A DNA stretch of 64,000 nucleotides. Source: Paracoccus marinaquae (GTDB lineage: Bacteria; Pseudomonadota; Alphaproteobacteria; Rhodobacterales; Rhodobacteraceae). Of this stretch, positions 26,197 through 36,215 are shown piece after piece; the stretch's first letter is position 1; every line of letters begins with the position of its first letter. The notes below the pieces were generated by a model. That model did not search any database, was not told the DNA's origin, and saw only the letters and a program-made list of their open reading frames with translations. The translations under genes and the position numbers were made by a program. Location of the stretch: NCBI RefSeq assembly GCF_018860165.1, contig NZ_JAHKNG010000006.1:1-64000 (forward strand), in the 5' to 3' direction.

Positions 26197-28086
26197 TTAC
26201 GCGCGCGGAATGGCCTTGCCGCGCATCAGCCGTTTCAGCGCGGCGATGCGGAAGGGGGCGTTCAGCGCGCCATAGCCGTCATAGCCGCCGCGACGCTCGA
26301 CGATCTCGAAGAACAGCCCCCCCGCCAGAGGACGGCCGTAGAACTGCAGGAACTCGCCGCCGCTGTCGTCCTGTTCGTAGAGGATGTTCCAGCGCCGCAG
26401 CCGGGCGATCATGCCGTCATCCAGTCCGTAACGGGCCTGAAGGTCGGCATAGTAGTTCTCGGTGATCTCCAGCGGCTGGAAGCCCGCGCCCGCCATCGCC
26501 TCGGCGCTGGCAAAGATGTCGTGGCTGGCCAGCGCGATATGCTGCACGGCCGAACCCATGCTGTCAGCCAGGAACCCGCCCGCCAGCGTCCGGTGCGACT
26601 GCGCCCCGTTCAGGGTGATGCGGGTGCCGCCATCGGGGGCCGCGATCGCCTGGCTGCGCACCAGCCCGTCGGGGTCGATCACGTCCAGCATCGGCCGGCG
26701 CTGCATGTCGAAGATCGAACTGTAGAACAGCGACCAGCTAAGCATCTCGTCGTAATCCATCGTCTCGGCGACGTGATCCACGCGGGTCAGGCCGAAATCG
26801 GGGGCGGCCTCGCCGGTCGGTGTGAACTCGACCTGCCAGACATCGTCGAGGCCGCTTTTCGCGTCAATAAAATGCAGGATCGAGCCGCCGACACCGCGAA
26901 TGGCCGGGATGTCCATCTCGCCCGGACCCAGCGGCTGGTGGAACAGCCTGGCGTCCAGTGCCGCGGCGCGGGTGACGGTGGCCTGCGCATCCTCGACCCG
27001 CAGGCCCAGATCGCAGACCCCGGTGCCATGGTTCAGAAAGAAGCTGTGCGCAAAGCCGGTGCCTTCGGTGTTCAGGACGATGCGGATATCGCCCTGCCGC
27101 CAGACGGTGACGGATTTGTTGCGGTGAACCCCCTCGCGGTGGAACCCCATCCGCGCCAGCGCCTGTTCCAGCGCCGGCGCCTCGACCGCGTCCGAGGCGA
27201 ATTCGATGAACTCGACCCCAAGCGCGCGGATATTGGGCGGCAGGACGGGCGCGCCGCCAGCCAGCGCGGGCTCGGCCCGGTGGACCTGATCCATCAGCCA
27301 GATCAGCGAACGGTGACCGTCCCGGGCGATGCCTTCGGGGCTGCCGCCGCGAAACTGGTCGTTGAAGATTTCCAGCGACAGCGGGCCGGCATAGCCGGTC
27401 GCCGCCACGGCGCGCATGAAATCGACCACCGGCAGATCGCCCTCGCCCGGCATGTTGCGGAAATGGCGCGACCAGTACAGCAGGTCCATCTCGATCTGCG
27501 GCGCATCGGCCAGCTGGACGAAGAAGATCCTGTCGCCGGGGATGCGGCGGATCGTGTCGGGGTCGATCCTGCGGCCGAGGCTGTGGAAACTGTCGAGGAT
27601 CAGCCCCAGCGCCGGGTGATCGGCACGGCGCACGATTTCCCATGCGTCGCGGTGGTCGTTTACATGCCGGCCCCAGGCCAGCGCCTCGTAACCCAGCCGC
27701 AGGCCGCGTTCGGCGGCGATGCCGGCCAGTTCGGCCAGATCGTCGGCGGCCCGGTCGATGCCGCCCATCGCCTGCGGATGCACGCTGGAACAGATCAGCA
27801 TCAGTTCGGCCCCCAGTTCCGCCATCAGGTCGAACTTGTGCCTGGCCCGGTCGAAGGCACGGGCGCGCAGAGGTTCGGGCAGGCCCTCGAAATCGCGGAA
27901 GGGCTGGAACAGCATCACCTCGAGCCCGTGATCGCGGATCATCTGGCCCAGTTCGCGCGGGCTGGCCGCGTCCTGCAGGAAATCCTGCTCGAAGATTTCC
28001 AGCCCGTCGAAGCCGGCGGCGGAAATGGCCGCCAGCTTCTCGCCCAGATTGCCCGCGATCGAGACCGTCGCGATGGAGGTTTTCAT
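26197..28086 (-). CDS. 3-Dehydroshikimate dehydratase, QuiC1-type fusion with an HPPD-like domain
   Basis: A 629-residue two-domain protein. Residues 1 to about 275 form a sugar-phosphate isomerase/AP endonuclease 2 TIM barrel (ISAAGFDGLEIFEQDFL; LGLILDSFHSLGR; GPLSLEIFNDQFRGG). The rest is a VOC/4-hydroxyphenylpyruvate dioxygenase-like region (HFIDAKSGLDDVWQVEF; VQHIALASHDIFA; GGLFFEIVERRGGYDGYG). This is the architecture of Pseudomonas QuiC1, which converts 3-dehydroshikimate to protocatechuate. Start ATG 28086 is preferred over GTG 28089 for spacing to the GGGAGGGG site. It is flanked by an AroE-like gene and a TctABC transporter, supporting quinate/shikimate catabolism. Confidence 0.88.
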   Translation of the reverse strand: MKTSIATVSIAGNLGEKLAAISAAGFDGLEIFEQDFLQDAASPRELGQMIRDHGLEVMLFQPFRDFEGLPEPLRARAFDRARHKFDLMAELGAELMLICSSVHPQAMGGIDRAADDLAELAGIAAERGLRLGYEALAWGRHVNDHRDAWEIVRRADHPALGLILDSFHSLGRRIDPDTIRRIPGDRIFFVQLADAPQIEMDLLYWSRHFRNMPGEGDLPVVDFMRAVAATGYAGPLSLEIFNDQFRGGSPEGIARDGHRSLIWLMDQVHRAEPALAGGAPVLPPNIRALGVEFIEFASDAVEAPALEQALARMGFHREGVHRNKSVTVWRQGDIRIVLNTEGTGFAHSFFLNHGTGVCDLGLRVEDAQATVTRAAALDARLFHQPLGPGEMDIPAIRGVGGSILHFIDAKSGLDDVWQVEFTPTGEAAPDFGLTRVDHVAETMDYDEMLSWSLFYSSIFDMQRRPMLDVIDPDGLVRSQAIAAPDGGTRITLNGAQSHRTLAGGFLADSMGSAVQHIALASHDIFASAEAMAGAGFQPLEITENYYADLQARYGLDDGMIARLRRWNILYEQDDSGGEFLQFYGRPLAGGLFFEIVERRGGYDGYGALNAPFRIAALKRLMRGKAIPRA

Positions 28087-28098
28087 CACTACCCCTCC

Positions 28099-29637
28099 CT
28101 ACGCGCCGGAACCGGGGGCGCCGTGGTCGTGCTCGATCTTCTCAAGCCCGATCTTGCGGCGGAAGGCCGTCCACAGCGGTGTCTGGCTGACGAAGATCAT
28201 CACCACCATGGCGAACAGCACCAGAGACAGCGGGCTGGTCAGGATGCCCTTGAACAGGCCCGCAAGGCTGCCCTGCTCCGAGATGATCGCCCGGCGCCAG
28301 TTCTCGTCCAGGAGCCGCGACAGGATCACGCCCAGGATGACCGGCCCAAGCTGGAAGCCGTAGGACTTCATGAAATAACCCAGCACCCCGAAACCCAGCA
28401 TCCAGTAGACATCGGTGATCGAGTTGTTCACCGCATAGGCGCCGACGATCGACAGCAGCAGGATCAGCGGGATCAGCACGGTGCGCGGCATTTCCACGAT
28501 CTTGGTAAAGATGCGGATGCCGGTCAGGCCGAAGATCAGCATGAAGATATTGGCCAGAGCCAGTGCGCCGGTGATGAACCAGAACATCTGCGGCTGGTCG
28601 ATCATCAGCATCGGGCCGGGATTGAGGCCGTGGATATACAGCGCCCCGATCATGATCGCGGTGACCGCATCGCCCGGGATGCCAAGGGTCAGCATCGGGA
28701 TGAAGGCCCCGCCGACGGCGGCGTTGTTCGCCGTCTCGGGCGCGACCAGCCCCTCGCGGGCGCCCTGCCCGAAGGGCGTTTCGGGGTTCTTGGTCACGCG
28801 CTTGGCGTGGTCATAGGCCATCAGCGCGGCGATATCCCCGCCGGTACCCGGCAGCGCGCCGATGATGACGCCGATGGACGAGGTCTGCAGCGACAGCGGC
28901 AGGTATTTGCGCACTGCCGACCAGGTCGGCACGATGCGGCTGATGGTCTGCTTGACCGCGGCCTTCTCGATATGGTGCAGCTGCGCCAGCGCCTCGGACA
29001 CGCCGAACATGCCGATCATCACCGCGATAAAGCTGATCCCGCCCCAAAGCTGGGTATAGCCGAAGGTGAAACGCTCTTCGGCGGTCAGCGGGTCCATGCC
29101 CACGGTCCCGATTAGCAGGCCCATGGCGCCGGCGAAGATGCCCTTCACAAGGCTTTCGCCCGACAGCGACCCGACCAGCAGGATGCCGAGGACCGCCAAC
29201 AGCATGAAGTCGCGCGGCTGGAAGGTCAGGGCGAAATCGCTGACCGTGGGGGCGGCGACGGCTAGCACGATGATGCCGATCAGCCCGCCGACGAAGGACA
29301 TGACGGTCGAAAGCCCGATCGCCTCGCCCGCCAGCCCCTTCTGGGCCAGCGGATAGCCGTCCATGGCCGTGGCGATGGCCGAGGGCGCGCCGGGGATGTT
29401 CAGCAGGATCGCGGTGCGCGAGCCGCCATAGACCCCGCCCATGAAGATGCCGACCATCAGGCACAGCGCCGGATAGACATCCCAGGTGAAGGTGAACCCG
29501 ATCAGGATCGACACCGCCATGGTGACCGACAGGCCCGGAATGGCGCCGACATAGACGCCGGCAAATGTTCCCGCCGCGACCAGAAACAGCAGCTTCAGGT
29601 CCAGCCAGGGGGTCATGAAATAGCCAAGCGCTTCCAT
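28099..29637 (-). CDS. tctA: TctA, large membrane subunit of a tripartite tricarboxylate transporter
   Basis: A 512-residue multi-spanning inner-membrane protein of the TctA family. Conserved glycine/proline-rich stretches are clear: GIFMGGVYGGSRTAILLNIPGAPSAIA, GALPGTGGDIAALMAYDHAK and GAFIPMLTLGIPGDAVTAI. It forms the permease with TctB and receives substrate from the periplasmic TctC. The start shares one base with the tctB stop (TAATG), with GGAGGTG upstream. The gene lies directly before the dehydroshikimate dehydratase gene, so the substrate may be a hydroaromatic or aromatic acid; the sequence does not tell. Confidence 0.93.
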   Translation of the reverse strand: MEALGYFMTPWLDLKLLFLVAAGTFAGVYVGAIPGLSVTMAVSILIGFTFTWDVYPALCLMVGIFMGGVYGGSRTAILLNIPGAPSAIATAMDGYPLAQKGLAGEAIGLSTVMSFVGGLIGIIVLAVAAPTVSDFALTFQPRDFMLLAVLGILLVGSLSGESLVKGIFAGAMGLLIGTVGMDPLTAEERFTFGYTQLWGGISFIAVMIGMFGVSEALAQLHHIEKAAVKQTISRIVPTWSAVRKYLPLSLQTSSIGVIIGALPGTGGDIAALMAYDHAKRVTKNPETPFGQGAREGLVAPETANNAAVGGAFIPMLTLGIPGDAVTAIMIGALYIHGLNPGPMLMIDQPQMFWFITGALALANIFMLIFGLTGIRIFTKIVEMPRTVLIPLILLLSIVGAYAVNNSITDVYWMLGFGVLGYFMKSYGFQLGPVILGVILSRLLDENWRRAIISEQGSLAGLFKGILTSPLSLVLFAMVVMIFVSQTPLWTAFRRKIGLEKIEHDHGAPGSGA

Positions 29638-30149
29638 TACTGGGCACCTCCGAACATGCGCCCGAAGGCGGCGAGGATTTCGGCCTCGGGCACGATTCCC
29701 GAGGGCATCAGCACGGTGAAGATCAGCCGGAAGACGATATAGATCGCGATCAGCGCCCCGGCCGAAACCGTCAGCGCGAAGACGATGCCGCCACGCCGCA
29801 GATAGAGGATCGAGACGACCAGGAACAAAAGCGAGGTCGGCAGGAAGCCAAGCGGCACCAGCAGCAGGGCATAGCCGGTGATGAACAGCATCATCACGAT
29901 GATCACCGGCGGCAGGATATCGCGGAAGAACCGCGTACTGTCGCGCTCGGCATTGCGACAGCTGTCCAGCAGGATCAGCCCCGAACTGATGACCATGGCC
30001 AGCGCCACCGCCATCGGCAGGGCGCCGGGTGAACTGAGCGATTCAAAGCCGGAAATCCCGTAGGCCGACCACAGAAGCACAAGGCTGAAGATGAACAGCA
30101 CGGCGTAGAAGGCCAGCTCGCCCGCGCTGCGATGGATCTTGTCATGCAT
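29637..30149 (-). CDS. tctB: TctB, small membrane subunit of the tripartite tricarboxylate transporter
   Basis: A 170-residue protein with four predicted hydrophobic segments (for example FYAVLFIFSLVLLWSAYGI near the N-terminus and LLVPLGFLPTSLLFLVVSILYL in the middle), the usual size and topology of TctB. Family members are poorly conserved, so the call leans on position between tctC and tctA as well as topology. A GAGGGGAGG ribosome binding site precedes the start. It overlaps tctA by one base. Confidence 0.85.
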   Translation of the reverse strand: MHDKIHRSAGELAFYAVLFIFSLVLLWSAYGISGFESLSSPGALPMAVALAMVISSGLILLDSCRNAERDSTRFFRDILPPVIIVMMLFITGYALLLVPLGFLPTSLLFLVVSILYLRRGGIVFALTVSAGALIAIYIVFRLIFTVLMPSGIVPEAEILAAFGRMFGGAQ

Positions 30150-30212
30150 GACCGTTCCTCCCCTCGGTCTGGATGGGTTCCGCCCCGGCCAGAGGACCGG
30201 GGCGGCGGCGTA

Positions 30213-31220
30213 TCAAGGACGCGGGATGCCGAATTCCTCGGGCGAGGCCTTGGCCAGCCCGGCATCGGCGATCAGCCAGGTGGTCAGCGACTGCCATTTC
30301 GACAGGAAATCCTGCGCCGGCTTGCCGGACAGGCTTTCGATCACATAGCCGCGATCGCCCATCAGCTTGATGAAGTCCTCGCTTTCGGCGCCCTTGGCAT
30401 AGGCATCGACCAGCTTGGCCACCACGTCCTCGGGCGTGCCATTCTTGACGAAGACGCCGAAGAACGGCCCCCAGGGCAGGTATTCGGCATATTCGGGATT
30501 GCTTGCGCCCAGTGCCGGCACATCGGGCAACGCCGCGGTGGGCGCGTTGTCGATCAGCACGATGGGCTTGATCCGGCCACCCTTGATGGCCTCGATCGCG
30601 GCACCCAGCACGGCTGGCAGCACGTCCACGGCCCCGCCCTGCAGCGCGGTCAGCGCCGGGCCGTCGCCGTCATAGGGAACGTCGGTGACCTGCAGGTCGG
30701 TCTTCGACTTCAGCAGCGCCGTGACCACCGAAGGCACGCCGCCCGGCCCGGTCGAGCCGAATTTCACCTCGTTCGGATTGGCCTGGATATAGGCGACCAT
30801 CTCGGCGAAGGTATTGAAGGGCGCGTCGTTGTTGGCGACCAGGATGGGCACGCCGCGCGCAAGGATGTTGACCGGGGTGAATTCCGAATAGTCGATATCG
30901 CCCAGGCCCATCACCTTGTAGAGCAGCGGGTTTTCCGCCCCCATCAGCAGGGTGTAGCCGTCGGGCTTCTGCGCATAGACGAATTTCGTGGCGATGGCGC
31001 CGACACCGCCGGTCATGTTCTTCATCACCACCTTGCCGCCCAGCAGTTCTTCCGCATGCGGCGTGACGGTGCGCATCACGGTATCGGTCGAGCCGCCCGC
31101 GCCCCACTGGATGATGCCCTGAATTTCCTTGACCGGATAATCCTGCGCAAAGGCGGCGGGGGCGGTCAACCCGGTCGTCAGGGTCAGAATCGCGGCGAAT
31201 TTCACGAGGGGTCTGTTCAT
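30213..31220 (-). CDS. tctC: TctC, periplasmic substrate-binding protein (Bug family)
   Basis: A 335-residue extracytoplasmic binding protein. The first 25 residues are a signal peptide ending AAFA before QDYPVKEI. Typical Bug/TctC features follow: IIQWGAGGSTDTVMRTV, the GGVGAIATKFVYAQKPDGYTLL helix pair, and KFGSTGPGGVPSV. ATG 31220 is preferred to the adjacent ATG 31223 because GGGAGG lies five bases before it. It is the first structural gene after the LysR regulator. Bug proteins bind diverse carboxylates, so the ligand is inferred only from the neighbouring quinate/shikimate-type enzymes. Confidence 0.9.
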   Translation of the reverse strand: MNRPLVKFAAILTLTTGLTAPAAFAQDYPVKEIQGIIQWGAGGSTDTVMRTVTPHAEELLGGKVVMKNMTGGVGAIATKFVYAQKPDGYTLLMGAENPLLYKVMGLGDIDYSEFTPVNILARGVPILVANNDAPFNTFAEMVAYIQANPNEVKFGSTGPGGVPSVVTALLKSKTDLQVTDVPYDGDGPALTALQGGAVDVLPAVLGAAIEAIKGGRIKPIVLIDNAPTAALPDVPALGASNPEYAEYLPWGPFFGVFVKNGTPEDVVAKLVDAYAKGAESEDFIKLMGDRGYVIESLSGKPAQDFLSKWQSLTTWLIADAGLAKASPEEFGIPRP

Positions 31221-31287
31221 CATGTCCTCCCTTGGTCCGGGCGAGTCCCGGTTCCTCCATGAAGACAGTTTCCCGCGAGATGGCCTT

Positions 31288-31308
31288 TACGGCAAATACA
31301 TATCCGTA
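31288..31308. promoter_or_regulatory. Candidate LysR-type operator before tctC
   Basis: TACGG-N11-CCGTA forms an interrupted dyad at 31288-31308, overlapped by the palindrome CCGTACGG (31304-31311). It lies about 70-90 bp before the tctC start, in the gap after the lysR gene, where a LysR-type recognition site would be expected. Inference from geometry alone. Confidence 0.38.
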
Positions 31309-31339
31309 CGGTTTGTGAACATGATGTTAATATAGGCCG

Positions 31340-32269
31340 CTATCTGGGGCGCTTCTGCTCCCACGGGCGGGATTCGGTGGCGCGCTGCAATTCGCGCCGC
31401 AACTGCTGGATCGCGTATTCGGCAAAGCCCGACAGCACGCGCCCGGTCTTGGTGACGATATAGATGGTGATCGGCGCCTCTTCGACCAGCGGCAGGCGGA
31501 CGACGCCGGGCATGTAAAGCTCGGCCACGGAAAACTCGTCGATCACCGCCACGCCCAGCCCGTGCCGCACCAGGCTGACCACCGTTTGCGCAAAGCGGCC
31601 GCGCATGGAATAGCGCACCGGCAGCCCCGCCGCGCGCAGGGGCTGGGCGCAGACCCGGCCGTAGGGATCGTCGGGATCGACGCCGATCATCGGATATTGC
31701 GCCAGATCGCGGATCGAGACGCGCGGCCGGTCGGCAAGGGGATGGCCTTCGGGCAGGATCGCGGCCAGACGGCCCTCGGCGGCGGCCTCGTTGCTGATGC
31801 CGGCATTCTCGATCGCCGTGCTCATCATCACGAATTCGCCGCGCTCCAGCATCAGGTAGTCGATGGTTTCCTCGATCTTCAGGATGTTGAGGTCGATGAA
31901 CAGATCCGGGTATCGCTGCCGCACGCCGCGCACCGCCCGCGCAGCGATGAACTGCGCCACCGAGGGCGAGGAGGCGAAGGACAGGTCCACCGCCTCGCCG
32001 CGCTGCAACGAGGCGACGGCGCGGTTCAGGTTCTCGACCCCGCCGAACACCCGCCCGATCTGATCGAAGATCGCACCCGCCTCGACGGCCGGCACATAGA
32101 CGCCGCCGCGACGCTCGAACAGGCGCAGCCCCAGCGATTCCTCGGTATGCTTGACCAGCCGGCTGATGCCCGGCGCCGAGACGTTCAGCATCCGCGCAGC
32201 CCCGGTGATGGTCCCGGTCAGCATGACGGCGCGGACAACCTCGATCTGGCGCAGGGTCAGCTGATGCAT
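31340..32269 (-). CDS. LysR-family transcriptional regulator
   Basis: A 309-residue LysR-type regulator. The N-terminal winged helix (LTLRQIEVVRAVMLTGTITGAARMLNVSAPGISRLVKHTEESLGLRLFERRGG, quoted here only by its ends LTLRQ and FERRGG) is complete, followed by the two-lobed effector domain with LAAILPEGHPLADRPR and a HGLGVAVIDEF segment. Unusually for a LysR gene it is codirectional with, and upstream of, the operon it probably controls, separated from tctC by about 120 bp that contains a dyad. The effector is probably the imported acid or a pathway intermediate, by inference. Confidence 0.88.
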   Translation of the reverse strand: MHQLTLRQIEVVRAVMLTGTITGAARMLNVSAPGISRLVKHTEESLGLRLFERRGGVYVPAVEAGAIFDQIGRVFGGVENLNRAVASLQRGEAVDLSFASSPSVAQFIAARAVRGVRQRYPDLFIDLNILKIEETIDYLMLERGEFVMMSTAIENAGISNEAAAEGRLAAILPEGHPLADRPRVSIRDLAQYPMIGVDPDDPYGRVCAQPLRAAGLPVRYSMRGRFAQTVVSLVRHGLGVAVIDEFSVAELYMPGVVRLPLVEEAPITIYIVTKTGRVLSGFAEYAIQQLRRELQRATESRPWEQKRPR

Positions 32270-32376
32270 GATGCGGATTGGCCTGCCATAGTTGCCTCGG
32301 GTCCCAGCCTATCACGCCGGGCCGACGCGGCGCAGCCCCCCTTTCCAGAGGCCGCGGGCCACCCGCGCGGCGGGCT

Positions 32377-33489
32377 TCAGGCGAGGAATCGGCGGAACTG
32401 GCGCAGCGCCAGCCAGAACAGGGCCGATCCGATGGCGGCAAGGGCCAGAAGCTGCGGCCAGACCACGTCCAGCCCGGCCCCCCGGAAAAGGATGCCCTGC
32501 GACAGGATCACGAATTGCGTGTCGGGCGCGAAGGACATGATCGCACGGATCGCATCGGGCATGCTTTCGCGCGGGGTCATCCCGCCCGACAGGATCTGCA
32601 GCGGCATCAGCACCAGCATCAGCAGCAGCCCGAACTGCGGCATGGTTCCGGCTGCCGTCGCCAGAAAGATGCCCATCGAGGTGGTGGCGAACAGCATCAG
32701 CGCCGAGGCCAGCACGAACAGCAGGACCGAGCCCTGGACCGGCACCTCCAGCGCCATCTGCACCACCACGACGATGGCGAAGCCCGAGGCCAGCAGCACC
32801 ACCAGCCCCATCGACCAGATCTTCGACAGCATGATCTCGGCCGCGGTAACGGGCATGACCAGCAGATGCTCGACCGTGCCGTGTTCCTTCTCGCGGATCA
32901 GCGCGGCGCCGGTCAGGATGATGGACAGCATCGAGATGGCGTTGATGACGCTGTTGACCGCCCCGAACCAGCCGGGATCCAGCGGCGGGTTATAGCGCGC
33001 CCGCAGCGCCAGATCGACCGGCAGTTCCGTCGCCTCGCGATGCCCGGCCACGAATTCCGACACCTCGGCCGTGACGATCTGCTGGACATAGCCGCTGCCG
33101 GTGAAGGCCTGGCTCATGCGCGTGGCGTCCACGTTCAACTGGATGGCGGGCACCCGTCCGGCCAGCAGGTCGCGCTCGAAATCGGGCGGAATGTCGAGGG
33201 CGAAGGTCTCCAGCCCCTCATCCATGCGCTGGTCCATCCCGGTCGTGGTGATCGATCGCGGCGTGACGAAATAGGGCGGACCGAAGGCGCCGGTGATACG
33301 CGCCGACAGCATCGATCGATCCTCGTCCACGATGGCTATGGCCGCGTTCGACAGGCTTTCGGGAATGGCCTTGGAATCGGTATAGATCGACAGCGAGAAG
33401 GCATAGATGATCAGCACCAGCAGCATCGGATCGCGCCACAGCCCGCGCAGTTCCTTGATACCCAGTTGCCAGACATTGCGCAGGTTCAT
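32377..33489 (-). CDS. ABC-2 type permease (YhhJ-like)
   Basis: A 370-residue ABC-2 membrane protein: an N-terminal membrane anchor ([21 protein letters not shown]), a long periplasmic domain, then five C-terminal membrane segments from about 185 onward. The [19 protein letters not shown] motif is the ABC-2 signature. It matches YhhJ, the partner of RbbA and the HlyD-like YhiI in Escherichia coli. Its start overlaps the rbbA stop by four bases (33486-33489). It is the last gene of the three-gene exporter operon; substrate unknown. Confidence 0.88.
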   Translation of the reverse strand: MNLRNVWQLGIKELRGLWRDPMLLVLIIYAFSLSIYTDSKAIPESLSNAAIAIVDEDRSMLSARITGAFGPPYFVTPRSITTTGMDQRMDEGLETFALDIPPDFERDLLAGRVPAIQLNVDATRMSQAFTGSGYVQQIVTAEVSEFVAGHREATELPVDLALRARYNPPLDPGWFGAVNSVINAISMLSIILTGAALIREKEHGTVEHLLVMPVTAAEIMLSKIWSMGLVVLLASGFAIVVVVQMALEVPVQGSVLLFVLASALMLFATTSMGIFLATAAGTMPQFGLLLMLVLMPLQILSGGMTPRESMPDAIRAIMSFAPDTQFVILSQGILFRGAGLDVVWPQLLALAAIGSALFWLALRQFRRFLA

Positions 33490-36215
33490 TTCGCCTGCTT
33501 TCTCAGGAACAGCACGCTGAGCCCCAGGATGACCGGGGTCGCGGCCAGCAGTGCCAGATAGACCGTACCGAAATCCTGAAACATCAGGGCCTTCGAAAAG
33601 GCCCCGCGCGAGGCGATGATGAAATGGGTGGTCGGATAGATTTCACCGATGACGCGGCCCGCCCCCTGCAGCGACGAAACCGGGTCGATCAGCCCGGAAT
33701 ATTGCGCGCCGGGGATCATGGTCAGCAGCACCGTGGCGAACAGCGCCGCGACCTGACTGCGCATGAAGGTCGAGATCAGCAGCCCCATCGCCGTGGTTGC
33801 CCATACATAAAGCAGCGCGGCCAGTGCGAAGGCCGGCAGGCTGCCGGTGAAGGGCACGCGGAACAGCATCACCGCGAAGGCGGTCAGCAGCGCGAAGTTC
33901 AGCATCGCCAGCGCCACATAGGGCAGCTGCTTGCCGATCAGGAATTCCAGCCGGGTGACCGGGGTGACGTAGAAATTGACGATCGATCCCAGTTCCTTCT
34001 CGCGCACCACTCCAAGCGTGGTCAGCACCGCCGGGATCAGCAGCAACAGCAGCGGGATGACGGCGGGCACCATGGCCACGATGCTCTTGACATCGGGATT
34101 GTACCGGAACCGGGTGACCAGTTCGAAATCACCCCGCAGCGCCTCGGCACCGTAAATTTCGCGGGCCTTGCGCGCGATCCAGTGGGCATGCATGCCCTGC
34201 ACATAGCCGCTGACGGTCTCGGCCCGGGTCGGGTTCGAGCCGTCGATCCAAGCGCCGATGGCCACATCCTTGCCACGCGCCAGATCGCGGGCAAAGCCGG
34301 GCGGGATCTCCAGCGCCAGGCTCAGCTCGCCGCGATGCATCCGCGCGTCCATGTCGTCATAGCCGGTCAGCGGCGGGCCTTCGGTGAAATAGCGCGACCC
34401 GGCGATATCCAGCACATAGTCGCGGCTGGTGGCAGTCTGGTCGCGGTCCAGCACGGCGAAGGACAGATCCTCGACATCCATGTTCAGCCCGTAGCCCATC
34501 ACGAACATCAGGATCAGGCTGCCCAGCAGCGCCAGCGTCAGCCGGATCGGGTCGCGGCGCAGTTGCAATGCCTCGAGCCGCGAATAGCTGAGCATCCGGC
34601 GCAGGCTGAACAGACCGCCGGTCCTTGCCGGGCGCGCCTCGGTGGCAGGGGGCGCGGCCTCGGTCACCGGCTCCTCGCCGATCGCGTCCTGCAGATGGGC
34701 GATGAAGGCATCCTCCAGCGTCGCCGCGCCCTTGGCCGCGGTGATCGCGCCGGCGGTGTCGCTGACCAGCACGCGGCCGGCATGCATCAGCGAGATGCGG
34801 TCGCACAGTTCGGCCTCGTTCATGAAATGGGTCGAGACGAAGATCGTCACCCCGTCCTTGCGCGACAGCTCGCCCAGGATGCGCCAGAATTCGTCGCGGG
34901 CCAGCGGATCGACGCCCGAAGTCGGCTCGTCGAGGATCAGCATCTCGGGGCCGTGGATCATGGCCACGGCCAGCGACAACCGCTGACGGATGCCCAGCGG
35001 CAGCGCCTCGGGCAGTTGATCGGCAACGGCCTTGAGGCCGAAACGCGCGATCATCCGATGAACCCGTTCCGGAATCGCCGCGGGTGCCATGCCGAACAAC
35101 CGGGCATGCAGGTCCAGGTTCTGCCGCACCGTCAGTTCGGAATAGAGCGAGAAGGCCTGCGACATGAAGCCGACGCGGCGCCGCACCTCCATGTCATTCG
35201 GGTCGATCTCGTGACCGAACAGGCGGGCGCTGCCTTCGCTGGGGTCCAGAAGCCCGGTCAGCATCTTCATGGTGGTGGTCTTGCCGCAGCCGTTCGAGCC
35301 GAGAAAGCCGAAGATTTCGCCCTTCTCGATCCGGAAGCTGACGTCATCGACGGCGGTGAAATCGCCGAAACGCTTGGTCAGGTTCTGCGCCTCGATGGCG
35401 ATTTCGGCGCCGTCTGGCGGGCGCGGCGGGATGCGGACCGGATCGAGGTCGCGGGCCTCGCCCTCGGGCAGCAGCGCGATGAAGGCGCGGTCCAGATCCT
35501 CCGCTCCGGCCCGCGCCATCAGATCGGCCGGGCTGCCGGTGGCCAGAATCCGGCCCGCCTGCATGGCGATCAACCAGTCGAACCGGGTTGCTTCCTCCAT
35601 ATAGGCCGTGGCGACGATCACGCTCATGCCGGGGCGGTCACGCCGGATGCGGTCGATCAGGTCCCAGAACTGCCGCCGCGACAGCGGATCGACACCGGTG
35701 GTAGGCTCATCGAGGATCAGGAAATCGGGGTCGTGGATCAGGGCGCAGCAGAGGCCCAGCTTCTGCTTCATCCCGCCCGAGAGTTTCGCCGCGGGCCGGT
35801 CGCGAAAGGCCGACATGCCGGTCGCGGCCAGCAAGCTGTCGATGCGCCGCACGCGCTCGGCCGCGCCATGCCCGAAAAGGCGGCCGAAGAAGTCCAGGTT
35901 CTCGGCCACCGACAGCGTCGGATACAGGTTCCGCCCCAGCCCCTGCGGCATATAGGCGATGCGCGGACAGATGCGGGCGCGGTGGCGGGCATCGGTCATG
36001 TCGCCGCCCAGCACGGCGATACGGCCCTGCTGGATCACCCGCGCGCCCGCCAGCAGCGACAGCAGGCTGGACTTGCCGACCCCATCGGGGCCGATCAGCC
36101 CGACCATGCGGCCCGCCGGGATCGCAACCGAAACATCCGACAGCGCCACCGTTCGGCCATAGCGCAGGCTGACCCCGGCGATTTCGGCCACGCTGTCGGG
36201 AGGTGCGGCGGTCAT
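33486..36215 (-). CDS. rbbA: RbbA-type ABC transporter: two ATPase domains fused to an ABC-2 permease
   Basis: A 909-residue fusion, the length of RbbA. The first nucleotide-binding domain has Walker [10 protein letters not shown] (about 42-50) and [13 protein letters not shown]; the second has GSNGCGKTT (near 305) and [17 protein letters not shown]. The last 370 residues form an ABC-2 permease ([29 protein letters not shown]). In the second domain the signature reads [13 protein letters not shown], without the LSGG form. RbbA was named for ribosome association in E. coli, but the permease part and the HlyD and YhhJ neighbours point to export. The start overlaps the HlyD gene stop by four bases. 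The open frame extends far upstream in error. Confidence 0.9.
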   Translation of the reverse strand: MTAAPPDSVAEIAGVSLRYGRTVALSDVSVAIPAGRMVGLIGPDGVGKSSLLSLLAGARVIQQGRIAVLGGDMTDARHRARICPRIAYMPQGLGRNLYPTLSVAENLDFFGRLFGHGAAERVRRIDSLLAATGMSAFRDRPAAKLSGGMKQKLGLCCALIHDPDFLILDEPTTGVDPLSRRQFWDLIDRIRRDRPGMSVIVATAYMEEATRFDWLIAMQAGRILATGSPADLMARAGAEDLDRAFIALLPEGEARDLDPVRIPPRPPDGAEIAIEAQNLTKRFGDFTAVDDVSFRIEKGEIFGFLGSNGCGKTTTMKMLTGLLDPSEGSARLFGHEIDPNDMEVRRRVGFMSQAFSLYSELTVRQNLDLHARLFGMAPAAIPERVHRMIARFGLKAVADQLPEALPLGIRQRLSLAVAMIHGPEMLILDEPTSGVDPLARDEFWRILGELSRKDGVTIFVSTHFMNEAELCDRISLMHAGRVLVSDTAGAITAAKGAATLEDAFIAHLQDAIGEEPVTEAAPPATEARPARTGGLFSLRRMLSYSRLEALQLRRDPIRLTLALLGSLILMFVMGYGLNMDVEDLSFAVLDRDQTATSRDYVLDIAGSRYFTEGPPLTGYDDMDARMHRGELSLALEIPPGFARDLARGKDVAIGAWIDGSNPTRAETVSGYVQGMHAHWIARKAREIYGAEALRGDFELVTRFRYNPDVKSIVAMVPAVIPLLLLLIPAVLTTLGVVREKELGSIVNFYVTPVTRLEFLIGKQLPYVALAMLNFALLTAFAVMLFRVPFTGSLPAFALAALLYVWATTAMGLLISTFMRSQVAALFATVLLTMIPGAQYSGLIDPVSSLQGAGRVIGEIYPTTHFIIASRGAFSKALMFQDFGTVYLALLAATPVILGLSVLFLRKQAK

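Noticed and set aside
25966..29115. A 1049-codon plus-strand frame opposite the QuiC1 and tctA genes
   Set aside because: Shadow frame; the minus-strand products are complete and recognisable.
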